From: Pelomonas dachongensis | GTDB lineage: Bacteria > Pseudomonadota > Gammaproteobacteria > Burkholderiales > Burkholderiaceae_C | Length of the DNA: 64,000 nucleotides | Assembly (NCBI RefSeq): GCF_043555865.1 | Contig: NZ_JBIGHY010000002.1 | Location: 62,001 to 126,000 of the forward strand | Direction: 5' to 3' | Part shown: positions 16,793 through 26,256 of the stretch, in pieces | How positions within the stretch are numbered: position 1 is the stretch's first letter | How the letters are laid out: each line of letters begins with the position of its first letter | Notes under the pieces: model-generated | Database searches by the model: none | Told to the model about the DNA's origin: nothing | What the model saw: only the letters and a program-made list of their open reading frames with translations | Made by a program: the position numbers and the translations under genes

Positions 16793-19125
16793 GCGCGGTA
16801 GCGGCGGATGCGGCCGGGCACGCCGTCCGGCCCCTGCCGCGGCGTATAGCGCAGCGCCGAGACCTCGACACTGCGGCCCATGTCGACGATGAGCCGGTGC
16901 GGCGGTGCTGCGGCCGGTGCCGTGCTGTACGCACTGATCCAGTAGTCGGAGTTCTGGCCGTTGATGGCGTTCAGCGCGGAGCCATCCGCCTGCAGCTGCT
17001 CCTCGCTGCTGACGTAGGCGATGGTCCAGTTGGACTGGTTCAGCGGCTTGTTCGCGGCGTCCAGCAGCGCGATCTCGGCGATGGCGGCAACGTCCTGATC
17101 CGGCACCTCCAGCGCGAAGTAGCGGCCGGTGGCGGCGACCGGGAAGCGCAGCAGCTGCGTGGCGCCGCCGGATGCGAATTCACCCTCCAGCACGGGCTTG
17201 ACGCCGTCCAGCTGAGGGCGCGCTTTACGGGCCGGGTGCGGCAGGTCCAGCTCGGGCCGCAGGCGGTCGAGGATCGGCGTGGCAAGCCCTGACACCTCGG
17301 CGCGCCGCGGGCCGGTCAGGTCCAGCACGACGATGTCGTTGCGCCCCAAGCGCAGCCACGGGCCCGGCAGATACATGGTCTGCGTTGGGCCGATGCTCCA
17401 GTAGCGGCCCAGGCACTGGCCGTTGACCCAGACGATGCCCTGGCCCCAGTGGGACATGTCGAGGAAGGTGTCGCCGGTGGCTCTCACGCTGAAGGACCCG
17501 CGCCAGAACGCGGCGCCGCGTGAGGCGGTGGGGCCGGCGGCCCGGAACTTCAGCGGTGGCAGCGCGGCGTCGGCGTCGAAGTCGATGGCGCGGATCTCCC
17601 AGTTCTCGACGGCCTGCGCGGCGCCGTCCTTTGCCGAGAATGTCACCGGGCCGTGCAGGCCCTTGCGGTCGTGCACCTCCACGCCGAAGTTCACGCGGGC
17701 GATGGTGTAGAGCAGGATCTCGACAGTGACCGGTTTCGTGCGCGCGGGCAGCCTGACGCGGTAGCGGCGGTGGCGGGTGTCGAAGGTGCCGACCTGCTCG
17801 CCGTCCACGAACACCCAGGCCAGGTCGCGCGCCTTGGCGGCCTCCAGCACGCCGGCCGGCCCGGCGGGCAGCGTGGCGCGGTAGACCACGATGCCGCGGC
17901 TGATGTCGTAGGCCTCGACGGGGCGCGGCGACACGTCGTGCAGTACGCGCGGCGGCAGGTTGGCCAGCACCGGCGCGGCTTCCTTCAGCGTGAAGGGGGG
18001 GATGGTGATGACCGGGTTGCGCGGCGGGGGCGGCGGCAGCGTCTCGCCCGCCGGCAGGAACGGGCGCATGCCGTCGCGGTAGGCGGCGAACTTCTGGCCG
18101 GTCCAGCCGGCCTCGCTGATGGGCGCGTCGTAGTCGTAGCTGCTGGTGTCGGGGCGGAAGGGCCGGTCGCAGCCGCCCCACAGGCCGAAACTGGTGCCGC
18201 CGTGCGCCATGTAGAGGCTGAACGAGCCGCCGGCCTGCAGCATCCATGCGATGTCGGCGACGGCCTTGGTCGAGTCGCCCTTGCGATGCGGCGTGCCCCA
18301 TGTGTCGAACCAGCCGGAGTAGTACTCGCCGCACATCAGCGGGCCTTGTTGAACGGCCTTCAGTGCGTCGAAACCGCGCTTCGGGTCGCTGCCGAAATTG
18401 GCCACCGACAGCAGCTCGGGGATGTGCGTCCTCGCGACCGCGTTGGTCGGGTTGCACTGGAACAGCGGCACGTCGAAGCCGCCGTCCAACAGCGCATGGC
18501 GCATGACGCGCATGTAGGCCAGGTCGTCGCCGAAGAAGCCGTACTCGTTCTCCACCTGCACCATCAGAATGCCGCCGCCGCGCGTGATCTGCTGCGGTGC
18601 CAGGACGCGGCCGACTTCGCGCATCCAGCGTCGCGCGGGCTCCACGAAGGCGGCATCGCGTGTGCGCAGGAAGGCGTCGCCGGGGTGCTTCAACAGCCAC
18701 CAGGGCAGGCCGCCCATCTCCCATTCGGCGCAGGCGTAGGGGCCGGGCCGCAAGATGACCCACAGCCCCAGCTCATGCGCCAGCTTGCAGAACGCGGCGG
18801 CGTCGCGCTGCGCGGCCCAGTCGTAACGGCCCTCGCGCCATTCGTGGAAGTTCCAGAACAGGTAGGCGCAGACGGCGTTCAGCCCCATGGCCTTGATGGC
18901 CAGCAGCCGGTGCCGCCAGTAGGCGCGCGGCACGCGGGCGAAGTGCATCTCGCCACAGCGGATCTGCAGCGGCTTGCCGTCCAGCAGGAAGTCGTGCGTG
19001 CCGATGGTGAAGCGCGGCGACGGGGCCGATAGCAGCTGGGCCTGCACGGCGCCCAAGGGCAGCGCAGGCAGCAACGTGGCGGCGGCGCCCTGCAGGACGC
19101 GGCGGCGGGGAAGGTGGGGGCTCAT
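16753..19125 (-). CDS. Secreted GH35 beta-galactosidase
   Basis: 790-aa glycoside hydrolase family 35 enzyme that releases terminal beta-galactose. The N-terminus (PRRRVLQGAAATLL) looks like a Tat signal ending at AVQAQ. The catalytic TIM barrel begins GTHDFLLDGKPLQIRCGEMHFARVP (two parts). The acid/base Glu is in VQVENEYG (about residue 192) and the nucleophile Glu in CGEYYSGWFDTWG (about 266). A C-terminal galactose-binding-like fold carries WVNGQCLGRYWSIGP, and the last roughly 130 residues look like a discoidin (F5/8C) domain. The start at 19125 gives the complete signal. The gene is divergent from GH43. Confidence 0.94.
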   Translation of the reverse strand: MSPHLPRRRVLQGAAATLLPALPLGAVQAQLLSAPSPRFTIGTHDFLLDGKPLQIRCGEMHFARVPRAYWRHRLLAIKAMGLNAVCAYLFWNFHEWREGRYDWAAQRDAAAFCKLAHELGLWVILRPGPYACAEWEMGGLPWWLLKHPGDAFLRTRDAAFVEPARRWMREVGRVLAPQQITRGGGILMVQVENEYGFFGDDLAYMRVMRHALLDGGFDVPLFQCNPTNAVARTHIPELLSVANFGSDPKRGFDALKAVQQGPLMCGEYYSGWFDTWGTPHRKGDSTKAVADIAWMLQAGGSFSLYMAHGGTSFGLWGGCDRPFRPDTSSYDYDAPISEAGWTGQKFAAYRDGMRPFLPAGETLPPPPPRNPVITIPPFTLKEAAPVLANLPPRVLHDVSPRPVEAYDISRGIVVYRATLPAGPAGVLEAAKARDLAWVFVDGEQVGTFDTRHRRYRVRLPARTKPVTVEILLYTIARVNFGVEVHDRKGLHGPVTFSAKDGAAQAVENWEIRAIDFDADAALPPLKFRAAGPTASRGAAFWRGSFSVRATGDTFLDMSHWGQGIVWVNGQCLGRYWSIGPTQTMYLPGPWLRLGRNDIVVLDLTGPRRAEVSGLATPILDRLRPELDLPHPARKARPQLDGVKPVLEGEFASGGATQLLRFPVAATGRYFALEVPDQDVAAIAEIALLDAANKPLNQSNWTIAYVSSEEQLQADGSALNAINGQNSDYWISAYSTAPAAAPPHRLIVDMGRSVEVSALRYTPRQGPDGVPGRIRRYRAYLGNGLVDEPED

Positions 19126-19264
19126 GGGGCGGTGATGCTAGTGACCGGGGTGGCGGGCAAGACGGGTGCTGCGCTCATCTTGGTGATTGATGACGGGCGT
19201 ACGGCCTCACCGGGCGGGGCAGTTCCTATGCTCTGGCAGTGTCACGCAACCCATCGGCCGATCC

Positions 19265-20188
19265 ATGCGACAGCTTCTCACCCTCGCCCTGCTGACGTGT
19301 GCGGCGCTGACCGCCACGGCGCAGGGCTTGCAGCCAATTTCGCCACGCTTCTCCGCCGACCCGTCGCCGCATGTGTTCAAGGGCGTCTTTCATGTTTACG
19401 CCACCGACGACGAGTCCAACTCCGGCAAGTACTGGGACTCGACGAGCTGGCGGCTCTACACGTCGCCGGACCTGACGACCTGGACCGACGCCGGCGTGCC
19501 GCTGGGTGTGTCGGTTTTCAAGTGGGCCAAGCCGGATGCCAAAGCCTGGGCACCGGAGGCAGCGTTCCGCCACGGCAAGTATTTCTTCTACGCGCCCGTG
19601 GGCGGCGACAAGATCGGCGTGGCCGTGTCGGACCGGCCCGATGGCGGCTTCGTCGACGCGCGCAGCGACGCGCTGGTGGACAAGGCACGCGACGCCAACG
19701 CCGGCGACGAGCCCATCGACCCTGCCGTCTTCGTCGACAAGGACGGTCAGGCCTACCTGTACTTCGGCACCCGCGTGCCCAAGGTCGTCAAGCTGAAGGG
19801 CGACATGGCAAGCCTGGACGGCCCCATCGTCGATGTGCAGATTGACGGCCTCAGCAAGGAGGCCAAGCGCACCTACGGCGAGGCGCCTTTCCTGCACGAG
19901 CGGGGCGGGGTTTACTACTTCACCTACTCGACAGGCTGGCCGGGGCAGATCCGCTACGCCACGGGCCGCTCGCCGCTGGGGCCGTTCACCGACCGGGGAC
20001 TGGTACTGGACTACCTGAAGATCTCCACCAACCACCAGGCCATCGTCGAGCACGAGGGCAAGACCTGGCTGTTCTTCCACGACAACCTGCTGCCCGGCGG
20101 TGGCAGCCACCGCCGCTCTATCGCCGTGGCGCCGCTGGTCTACGAGGCCGACGGCAGCATCCGCCAGGTGCCACTCGCGACGCGCTGA
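19265..20188 (+). CDS. Secreted GH43 family glycoside hydrolase
   Basis: 307-aa five-bladed beta-propeller hydrolase. The signal peptide is MRQLLTLALLTCAALTATAQ. The three acidic residues of the family can be placed: Asp in FSADPSPHVFKG (base), Asp in EPIDPAVFVDKDG (pKa modulator) and Glu in TYGEAPFLHERGG (acid). Family members cut arabinan, xylan or beta-galactan side chains; the exact substrate is not visible. I used the ATG at 19265, where the signal peptide begins; an in-frame start at 19187 has no signal character. It sits between GH35 and the beta-helix protein, so a shared plant-glycan role is likely. Confidence 0.92.
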   Translation: MRQLLTLALLTCAALTATAQGLQPISPRFSADPSPHVFKGVFHVYATDDESNSGKYWDSTSWRLYTSPDLTTWTDAGVPLGVSVFKWAKPDAKAWAPEAAFRHGKYFFYAPVGGDKIGVAVSDRPDGGFVDARSDALVDKARDANAGDEPIDPAVFVDKDGQAYLYFGTRVPKVVKLKGDMASLDGPIVDVQIDGLSKEAKRTYGEAPFLHERGGVYYFTYSTGWPGQIRYATGRSPLGPFTDRGLVLDYLKISTNHQAIVEHEGKTWLFFHDNLLPGGGSHRRSIAVAPLVYEADGSIRQVPLATR

Positions 20189-20243
20189 GACCGATTCAGG
20201 ATGGAACGGGCGCAACCGTGATAGCGTCCGGCCTTCAGCGATT

Positions 20244-20255
20244 GGTAGCGCTACC
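20244..20255. promoter_or_regulatory. LacI-family operator palindrome
   Basis: GGTAGCGCTACC is a perfect 12-base palindrome with a central CG, flanked as TTGGTAGCGCTACCGT. It lies 28 bases before the ATG of the beta-helix gene. This is the typical form of operators bound by LacI-family sugar repressors (central CG, GCGC core). I saw no second copy before GH35, GH43 or GH2. No LacI gene is inside the window, so the repressor must be elsewhere. Confidence 0.7.
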
Positions 20256-20283
20256 GTTCGCGATGTAAATCACTGGAGACTGC

Positions 20284-22146
20284 ATGCCTACCCCCATCAC
20301 CCGGGCCTTGTCCCTGCGCCGCTGCATCGGCACTCTTGGCCTGTTGGCCGCTACCAGCATCTGGGCCCAGCCCTCTGGCGGGCCCTACGGCCCGGTGCCG
20401 CAACGCTACGCCGTGCCGAAGGCGGCGCATGTCTATTTCGTCGCGCCCGATGGCCGGGCCGATGCGACCGGCGCGTCGCTGGCGCAGCCCACCACGCTGG
20501 AGACGGCCATGGCGCGCGTCGTCACGGGCGACGCCATCGTGCTGCGTGGCGGCACCTACCGCACCGGCGGGCTGCAGCTGAACCAGGGCGTCACGATCCA
20601 GCCTTACCTGGACGAGACGCCGGTGCTGAAGGGCACGCGCGTGGCCACCGAGTGGCAGGCCTTGCCCAACAACGTCTGGCGCACGACGTGGAAGACGCTG
20701 TTCCCGGCCCAGCCGCTGGGCTGGTGGCATGCCGACCGCGAGGGCATGGTCACGCCACTTCACCGGTTCAACAACGACATGGTCTTCATCGACGGCGAGG
20801 CGCTGCCCTCCGCAGGCTGGGCCGGCGAGGTGGTCGGCGGCAAGGGCTTCTACATCGATTACGCCAAGGGCCATGTCTACATCGGCGTGAACCCGGCGGG
20901 CCGCACGGTGGAGATCACCGCGCACGACGTGGCGCTGCACCGACCGTCGCGCAGCGTGCATGGCAAGCCGTCCGACCGCAAGGGCTTCACGATGCGCGGC
21001 CTCACGCTGACGCAGTACGCCTACCGCGCCATCGACATCGAGGGCAAGAAGCCGGCGACGCTGGTTTCGGAAGAGCCCACCGACGACCCGGTCGGTCCGT
21101 CGCCCGAGAGCGAGCATGGCAAGGAGGTCGTCGGCACGGTGCTGGAGAACGTCACCATCAGCCACTGCTCGCGCGTGGCCGGCTTCTTCCGCGGCGACAA
21201 GCTGGTCATCCGCAATTCGATGATCAGCGACACCAGCACCGAGGGCATCTACGTGATCGGCTCGTCGGACGTGCTGCTGGAGCGCAACCTGATCCGGCGC
21301 AACAACGTCGAGCGGCTGACCGGCTACTACCCGGCCGCGGTGAAGATCTTCAACCAGTCGCACCGAGTGGTGGTGCGTGACAACCTGGTCGTCGAGCAGC
21401 CGCATTCCAACGGCGTCTGGTGGGACGTGGGCAATCGCGACGGCGTGTTCGTCAACAACTATGTCGAAGGCACGATGGCGGGCGTTTTCTTCGAGATATC
21501 CAATGGCCTGACGGTGGGCGGTAACGTGTTCGTCAACAACCAGCAGGGCGCGCGCATCCTGAACAGCGCGGGCGCCAAGTTCCACCACAACACCTTCGTC
21601 AACTCGCCGGTGCTGATTGACCGCAACGAGCGCAGCGCCCAGGGCGACCACTTCGGTTGGCATCCGCAGACCGGGCCGGACGTGAACGAGCGCGTGGGCC
21701 ACGTCTTCGAAGGCAACCTGCTGGTGGCCGATGCCGGCGTGAAGGGGCCGCTGCTGCGCTTCGAGCAGCCACCCAAGGTGTGCGGCACCGTGACCGCGCC
21801 GATGACCACGCGCGTGGACGGCAACACCTACATCCGCGCCACCGGCATGGGCGCCGCCCAGCCGCTGGTCAGCTGGGCGCCTATCCCGGGCGCGGCGGGC
21901 GCGGCCTGCCAGACGAACTACGCGACGCTGGACGAGTTCCGCAAGGCACAGCCGTCGCTGGAGGGCAAGGGCAGGGCGTTCGCGGCGCCCGACGGTGCGG
22001 TATTCCGCAGCCCCGACCTGCGCCGCTACGAGCTGGCCTGGGCGCCCGACGGCCTGCAGCCGCTGTCGGTGGACCCCGCGCTGCGCAAGCTGCTGGGCTG
22101 GCGCGAGGCGACCCATCTGCCGGGCGCGTTGCCCGCGGCGCGCTGA
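20284..22146 (+). CDS. Secreted right-handed parallel beta-helix protein
   Basis: 620 aa. A signal peptide (RRCIGTLGLLAATSIWAQ) is followed by a DUF1565-like start (VYFVAPDGRADATGASLAQP, then GDAIVLRGGTYRTGG). A long run of beta-helix rungs fills residues about 220-480 (LENVTISHCSRVAGFF, LVIRNSMISDTSTEGIYVIG, VLLERNLIRRNN, VVVRDNLVVEQPHSNGVW, VFVNNYVEGTMAGVFFEISN). Such folds are used by polysaccharide lyases and hydrolases. Catalytic residues cannot be named from sequence alone. The LacI-type operator just upstream and the GH43 and GH35 neighbours support a role in sugar polymer breakdown. An ACTGGAG ribosome site precedes the start. Confidence 0.85.
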   Translation: MPTPITRALSLRRCIGTLGLLAATSIWAQPSGGPYGPVPQRYAVPKAAHVYFVAPDGRADATGASLAQPTTLETAMARVVTGDAIVLRGGTYRTGGLQLNQGVTIQPYLDETPVLKGTRVATEWQALPNNVWRTTWKTLFPAQPLGWWHADREGMVTPLHRFNNDMVFIDGEALPSAGWAGEVVGGKGFYIDYAKGHVYIGVNPAGRTVEITAHDVALHRPSRSVHGKPSDRKGFTMRGLTLTQYAYRAIDIEGKKPATLVSEEPTDDPVGPSPESEHGKEVVGTVLENVTISHCSRVAGFFRGDKLVIRNSMISDTSTEGIYVIGSSDVLLERNLIRRNNVERLTGYYPAAVKIFNQSHRVVVRDNLVVEQPHSNGVWWDVGNRDGVFVNNYVEGTMAGVFFEISNGLTVGGNVFVNNQQGARILNSAGAKFHHNTFVNSPVLIDRNERSAQGDHFGWHPQTGPDVNERVGHVFEGNLLVADAGVKGPLLRFEQPPKVCGTVTAPMTTRVDGNTYIRATGMGAAQPLVSWAPIPGAAGAACQTNYATLDEFRKAQPSLEGKGRAFAAPDGAVFRSPDLRRYELAWAPDGLQPLSVDPALRKLLGWREATHLPGALPAAR

Positions 22147-22171
22147 ACGCTGGCTGCGCTGCTGCGCCCGT

Positions 22172-23374
22172 TCACGGCGCGGCCAGCCAGCCGGCAACGG
22201 CCGCCAGCGCCACCACCAGCACGGTCGACTGCCGGCCCCACACCAGCAGGCCGAAGGCGGCCAGCGCCAGGCAGAAATCGGTGCGCGAATGGATGGCGCT
22301 TGTCCACACCGGGTCGTACAACGCGGCGCCCAGCACCCCGACCACGGCGGCGTTGACGCCGGCCATCGCACACCGCACGGCATCGCGCTGGCGCAGCGAC
22401 TCCCAGAACGGCAGCGCGCCTGCCACCAGCAGGAAGGCGGGCACGAAGATGGCGACCAGCAACATCAGGCCGCCGGCCCACCCTCCGATGGGTCCCGTCA
22501 TCACGGCGCCCAGGTACGCGGCAAACGTAAACAACGGGCCCGGTACCGCCTGTGCCGCACCGTAGCCGGCCAGGAACGCATCGTTGGTGACGATACCGTT
22601 CGGCACGACGCTGACCTGCAGTAGCGGCAGCACCACATGCCCGCCACCGAACACCAGCGCGCCTGACTGGTAGACGGACGCAATGACCGACAGCGTCGGT
22701 GCCCGCACTGCAGCAGCCAGCAACGGCAGAAGCAAGAGCAGCAGACCGAAGAGCAGCAGCAACGCCGCCCCTGTCTTCTTGCCGACGCCGTGATCCCGGT
22801 GCTGCGCGGCCGGCAGGCGTTCGAGGCGCAACGCCCGTCGCCCCGCGATGCCGCCCGCGATGATGGCGCCCACCTGGCCCAGCGCCGACGGCACGGCCAG
22901 CACGAGCAGCGCGGCGGCGACGGCGATGCCTGCCCTCAGGCGGTCGGGGCACAGTGCCCGGGACATGCCCCACACGGCCTGCGCGACGATGGCCACCGCC
23001 GCCACCTTGAGGCCGTGGACCGCGCCGGATTGCGCCAGCCCCGACCAATGGTTGACACCCAGCGCAAACAGCATGAGGGCGACAGCGGACGGCGCCGTGA
23101 AAGCGACCCACGCGCCCAGCGCGCCCAGCCATCCGGCGCGCCCCAGTCCCAGCGCGATGCCGACCTGGCTGCTGGCCGGGCCCGGCAGGAACTGGCACAG
23201 CGCGACCAGGTCGGCGTAGTCCCGGTCGCTCAGCCACGCGCGCCGCGCCACAAACTCGGTGCGGAAGTAACCGAGGTGGGCGACGGGGCCGCCGAACGAC
23301 GTCAGCCCGAGCTTCAGAAACGCCAGCAGCACCTCGACGGCCGAGCCCCGCGTGCGGGTCGGGGCGGGCGTCAC
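22172..23374 (-). CDS. chrA: Chromate transporter ChrA, two-domain type
   Basis: 400-aa inner-membrane CHR-family protein with both homologous halves. Half 1 has FLKLGLTSFGGPVAHLGYFR and LCQFLPGPASSQVG; half 2 has SGALVFGGGHVVLPLL and GYGAAQAVPGPLFTFAAYLG. The FGG and PGP motifs of both halves are intact. It exports chromate, lowering cell chromium. The start is a GTG at 23374. It begins 16 bases after the mshL stop on the same strand, so it may be read from the pilus operon, but its function is unrelated. Confidence 0.92.
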   Translation of the reverse strand: MTPAPTRTRGSAVEVLLAFLKLGLTSFGGPVAHLGYFRTEFVARRAWLSDRDYADLVALCQFLPGPASSQVGIALGLGRAGWLGALGAWVAFTAPSAVALMLFALGVNHWSGLAQSGAVHGLKVAAVAIVAQAVWGMSRALCPDRLRAGIAVAAALLVLAVPSALGQVGAIIAGGIAGRRALRLERLPAAQHRDHGVGKKTGAALLLLFGLLLLLLPLLAAAVRAPTLSVIASVYQSGALVFGGGHVVLPLLQVSVVPNGIVTNDAFLAGYGAAQAVPGPLFTFAAYLGAVMTGPIGGWAGGLMLLVAIFVPAFLLVAGALPFWESLRQRDAVRCAMAGVNAAVVGVLGAALYDPVWTSAIHSRTDFCLALAAFGLLVWGRQSTVLVVALAAVAGWLAAP

Positions 23375-23390
23375 GCGACGGTCCGCGGCA

Positions 23391-25184
23391 TCACTTCTGC
23401 GCGGGTGCAGCCGCCGAGCCGTCGAGGCGGATCACCCGCCTCGACCGGCTCTCGGTGTCGTCCAGCGACTCGCTGACCAGCCGGTTGTGCTGCGCCCAGT
23501 CGTCCGCGCTGCGGATGATGCTGGGCTTGATCAGCACCACCAGCTCGCGCTTGCGCCCGTTGTTGGCGCGGTTTCCGAACAGCGTGGACGTCAGCGGATT
23601 GCTGTCGGCCCCTGGAAAGCCCGAGCCGCGCCGCGAGGCCTCCATCTGCATCAGCCCGCCGATGGCGACGATCTGGCCGTCAGGGATGCGCACCACGGTG
23701 TCGGTCTCGTTGACGCTGGCACTGGCCAGCGGCAGCCGGAAATTGCCGACCTCGCCCAGGTCCACCTGCTTGACCTTCTCCGTCACGTTGGACACCGAAG
23801 GGTGGATGTGCAGCGTGACCATGTCAGCGGCGTCGATCTGCGGCGTCACGTCCAGCGCGATGCCGCTGAAAAATGGCGTCAGCGTCAGCGTTGGGATCTG
23901 GTTGGTGGTGCCGTTGCTGCCGCTGTTGTTCGTGTTGTTGCTATTGCTACCGCTGATGCCGGTGATGAAGTAGTCATCCGTGCCGACCTTCAGCACCGCC
24001 TTCTGGTTGTTCAGCGTCGCGATGCGCGGGCTGGACAGGATCTGCGTGTCGCCATGGCTCTCGATGAAGCTCAGCAGCGCTTGGAAGCCGCCCCGGCTCA
24101 GCGCCAGCCCGAAGCTGCCGCCACCCGCCGACGGCAGCGGGATCAGGTCCTGCCAGCTGGGGTTCTGCGTTCCTGTCGACAGCACCGGAAAGCCGCGGCT
24201 GTTGCTGACGAGGGGGTTGATGATGGTACCGACACCCGTCGGGATGGACGGGTTCACGCTGGTCTGGCCGATAGCGCCGCGTTCGCCGATGCGCGACCAG
24301 TCGATGCCGCTCTGGTAGCCCTCGCGCAGCTCCACCTCGACGATCTTGGCCTCCAGCATGACCTGGCGCTCCACGGCCACGCGCGTGGCCTTCAGCCAGG
24401 CGTCGACGTGGCGCAGCTCCTCGGGCATGGCACGCACGGCGACCGTGCCGGTCTGCGGGCTGGCGATGACTGTGCGGCCTTCGCCGGCGCCCACCAGCGC
24501 GCGCAGCGCCGTGGTCGTCTCGGCCCAGAAGTCGCCCGCCACACGCGTCGTGAGCTGGCTGCTCTCCTGCTGCAGCACGGTATTGGTGCTGCCGCCGCCC
24601 GCCGCGCCGTTGCTGGCGCTGCTGCCATTGCTATTGTTGGCGCCGCTGACTGGCGCGGCGCCCGAGCTGACGCGCATCTCGCTGCGCCCGCTGCGCTGGT
24701 GGGCCAGCGCGTTGATCGTGAACACACGCGTCTGCAGCGTGGGCGGGTAGACGGTGATGCGCCGGCCGTCGATGGCGTAGTCGAAGCCGTAGACATCACG
24801 GATGGCGTCCAGCGATTCGCGCAGCGTGACGCCCTTCAGCGTGACGGACAGCGTGCCCGTCACGCCGGGGTGCACCAGCATGCTGTAGCGGGTGTCGCTG
24901 ACGAGGGACAGGAACACGTCGCGCGCCTGCGCGCCGTTGACGATGAGGTCGAAGCGCGGCTCGGCCGGCAGCACGGGGGCGGGCGGCGGCACCGGCTGAG
25001 GCTGCGCCTCGGGGGCCGACGCGGCAGCGGGCGGCTGGGCCACGCGCTGCTGCGCCTGCAGTTCCTCGCGCAGCGCCTGGCTGGGCTGGGCCACGCGCAG
25101 CGGCTTGTCGGCACAGCCCGCCAACAGGGCAGCAATGGCGCTGAGCAGCAGAACGCGCGAGGCCGGATGGACGGGAGCCTTCAT
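23391..25184 (-). CDS. mshL: MSHA pilus outer-membrane secretin MshL
   Basis: 597-aa secretin that forms the outer-membrane pore for the pilus. A lipoprotein signal with lipobox LLAGC (Cys24) leads into a Pro/Ala/Gln-rich linker and an STN/N0 domain (FDLIVNGAQARDVFLSLV). Secretin_N follows, with a Gly/Ser/Asn-rich loop (GANNSNGSSASNGAAGGG). The secretin core has VMLEAKIVEVELREGYQSG, ILSSPRIATLNNQKAVLKVG and the end motif IPDGQIVAIGGLMQ ... RKRELVVLIKPSII. This is the standard MshL architecture. It is the last msh gene, and its ATG overlaps the mshK stop (ATGA). Confidence 0.95.
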   Translation of the reverse strand: MKAPVHPASRVLLLSAIAALLAGCADKPLRVAQPSQALREELQAQQRVAQPPAAASAPEAQPQPVPPPAPVLPAEPRFDLIVNGAQARDVFLSLVSDTRYSMLVHPGVTGTLSVTLKGVTLRESLDAIRDVYGFDYAIDGRRITVYPPTLQTRVFTINALAHQRSGRSEMRVSSGAAPVSGANNSNGSSASNGAAGGGSTNTVLQQESSQLTTRVAGDFWAETTTALRALVGAGEGRTVIASPQTGTVAVRAMPEELRHVDAWLKATRVAVERQVMLEAKIVEVELREGYQSGIDWSRIGERGAIGQTSVNPSIPTGVGTIINPLVSNSRGFPVLSTGTQNPSWQDLIPLPSAGGGSFGLALSRGGFQALLSFIESHGDTQILSSPRIATLNNQKAVLKVGTDDYFITGISGSNSNNTNNSGSNGTTNQIPTLTLTPFFSGIALDVTPQIDAADMVTLHIHPSVSNVTEKVKQVDLGEVGNFRLPLASASVNETDTVVRIPDGQIVAIGGLMQMEASRRGSGFPGADSNPLTSTLFGNRANNGRKRELVVLIKPSIIRSADDWAQHNRLVSESLDDTESRSRRVIRLDGSAAAPAQK

Positions 25185-25585
25185 GGCTGCTTCTCCTTGG
25201 ATTTCTTGGCGATCGGGGCAGAAGCCGCGGCAGGCGGTGGTCGCTTCTCGACGCCGCCGTACAGCGGTTCACGGCGAACCTGACCGGCCTCGCGCAGCCA
25301 CACTGCCTGCTCGGTGATGCGTTCGATGCGGGCGCCGTCGAGCTGTTCGCCCACGGCGTGGCGGCGTCCGCGCTGAACGACGTAGCCGCGGCCGTTGACG
25401 AAGATGACCTGGCGCACGCCGCTGGCGGCCGGCGCAGTGCCGGGTGCGGACGCGGCCGAGGCCGCGGTCATGGCGTGACGCAACGCCGTCGGCAGCGTGG
25501 TCGGGTCGCGCGCCGGCCCTTGCGCCGGTTCTTGCGCGTGGGCCGCCAGCGCGGCGGACAGCATCAGCAGGGCGATCACTTTCAT
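25181..25585 (-). CDS. mshK: MSHA biogenesis protein MshK-like
   Basis: 134 aa, with a signal peptide (VIALLMLSAALAAHAQ) and a small beta domain: QVIFVNGRGYVVQRGRRHAVGEQLDGARIERI (read in parts). This is the PilP/MshK-like pattern of a periplasmic subunit that contacts the secretin. The tail is rich in Ala/Pro/Lys. It overlaps mshJ and mshL by ATGA at both ends. Sequence identity in this family is low, so the name rests partly on position before mshL. Confidence 0.8.
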   Translation of the reverse strand: MKVIALLMLSAALAAHAQEPAQGPARDPTTLPTALRHAMTAASAASAPGTAPAASGVRQVIFVNGRGYVVQRGRRHAVGEQLDGARIERITEQAVWLREAGQVRREPLYGGVEKRPPPAAASAPIAKKSKEKQP

Positions 25586-26256
25586 GGCTGCACCTTCAGC
25601 ATGAACAGCTGGACCTGCACGCGCGGCGCCTCGTTGCCGGCGCCGGCCTTCAGGCGCAGCTCGCCCCAGCGCAGGCCTGGCAGCTCGCGCTCCAGCGCTT
25701 GCACATAGCGCTGCGCGTCGCGCCAGCTGCCTTGCACCTGCAGATCCACGCCCTGCCAGCCGATGCCAGGCAGCACCGGCAGCGCAGGGCGCGCGGCGGC
25801 GGCGCCTGCGGGTGCGTCGTCCAGCAGCGTGAGCTTCTCCAGCACCAGGCCCGGTTGCTGGGCCAGCAGGCGCTGCAGTACGGCGGCAAGGCCTTCGCCG
25901 GCGCCGGGCGTGCCGGCCTGGCGAAGCGCGTTGTCCAGGCGATCGCGCTCGGCACGTGCCGTGTCCAGCTGGCTACGCAGCCGGCTGGCGGGGTCGCTGC
26001 TGCCGCGGCTCTCGGTGATGAACTGTTCGCGCAGCTGCGACAGCTCGCTGCTGCGCTGTGTCTGGGCGTCGGTGCGCTGCTTCTGGCGCTCGCTCAGCGG
26101 TGTCAGCACCATGAAGTCAAACAGCAGCGCCAGCACGGCCACGATGCCGATAAACAGGAAGGCCCGCTCGCGCAGGCTGAGCGCGTCGATGCGCCGGGCC
26201 TGGCGTTCCCAGGCCAGTTGCAGCGGCCGCAGGCTCACAGGGGCCTGTGCCTTCAT
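25582..26256 (-). CDS. mshJ: MSHA biogenesis protein MshJ (PilO-like)
   Basis: 224-aa bitopic inner-membrane protein. A short cytoplasmic N-terminus ends in one helix (AFLFIGIVAVLALLFDFMVL), followed by a coiled coil (ERQKQRTDAQTQRSSELSQL) and a ferredoxin-like C-terminus (LVLEKLTLLD, then VDLQVQGSWRDAQRYVQALE). This is the MshJ/PilO layout. It joins MshI and the PilN-like protein to form the inner-membrane alignment complex. I took the ATG at 26256, which overlaps the stop of the upstream gene. Confidence 0.85.
   Translation of the reverse strand: MKAQAPVSLRPLQLAWERQARRIDALSLRERAFLFIGIVAVLALLFDFMVLTPLSERQKQRTDAQTQRSSELSQLREQFITESRGSSDPASRLRSQLDTARAERDRLDNALRQAGTPGAGEGLAAVLQRLLAQQPGLVLEKLTLLDDAPAGAAAARPALPVLPGIGWQGVDLQVQGSWRDAQRYVQALERELPGLRWGELRLKAGAGNEAPRVQVQLFMLKVQP

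Noticed and set aside
17225..18763. 512-codon alternative frame inside GH35
   Set aside because: Same strand, other frame of a gene with intact catalytic motifs; no recognisable protein character.
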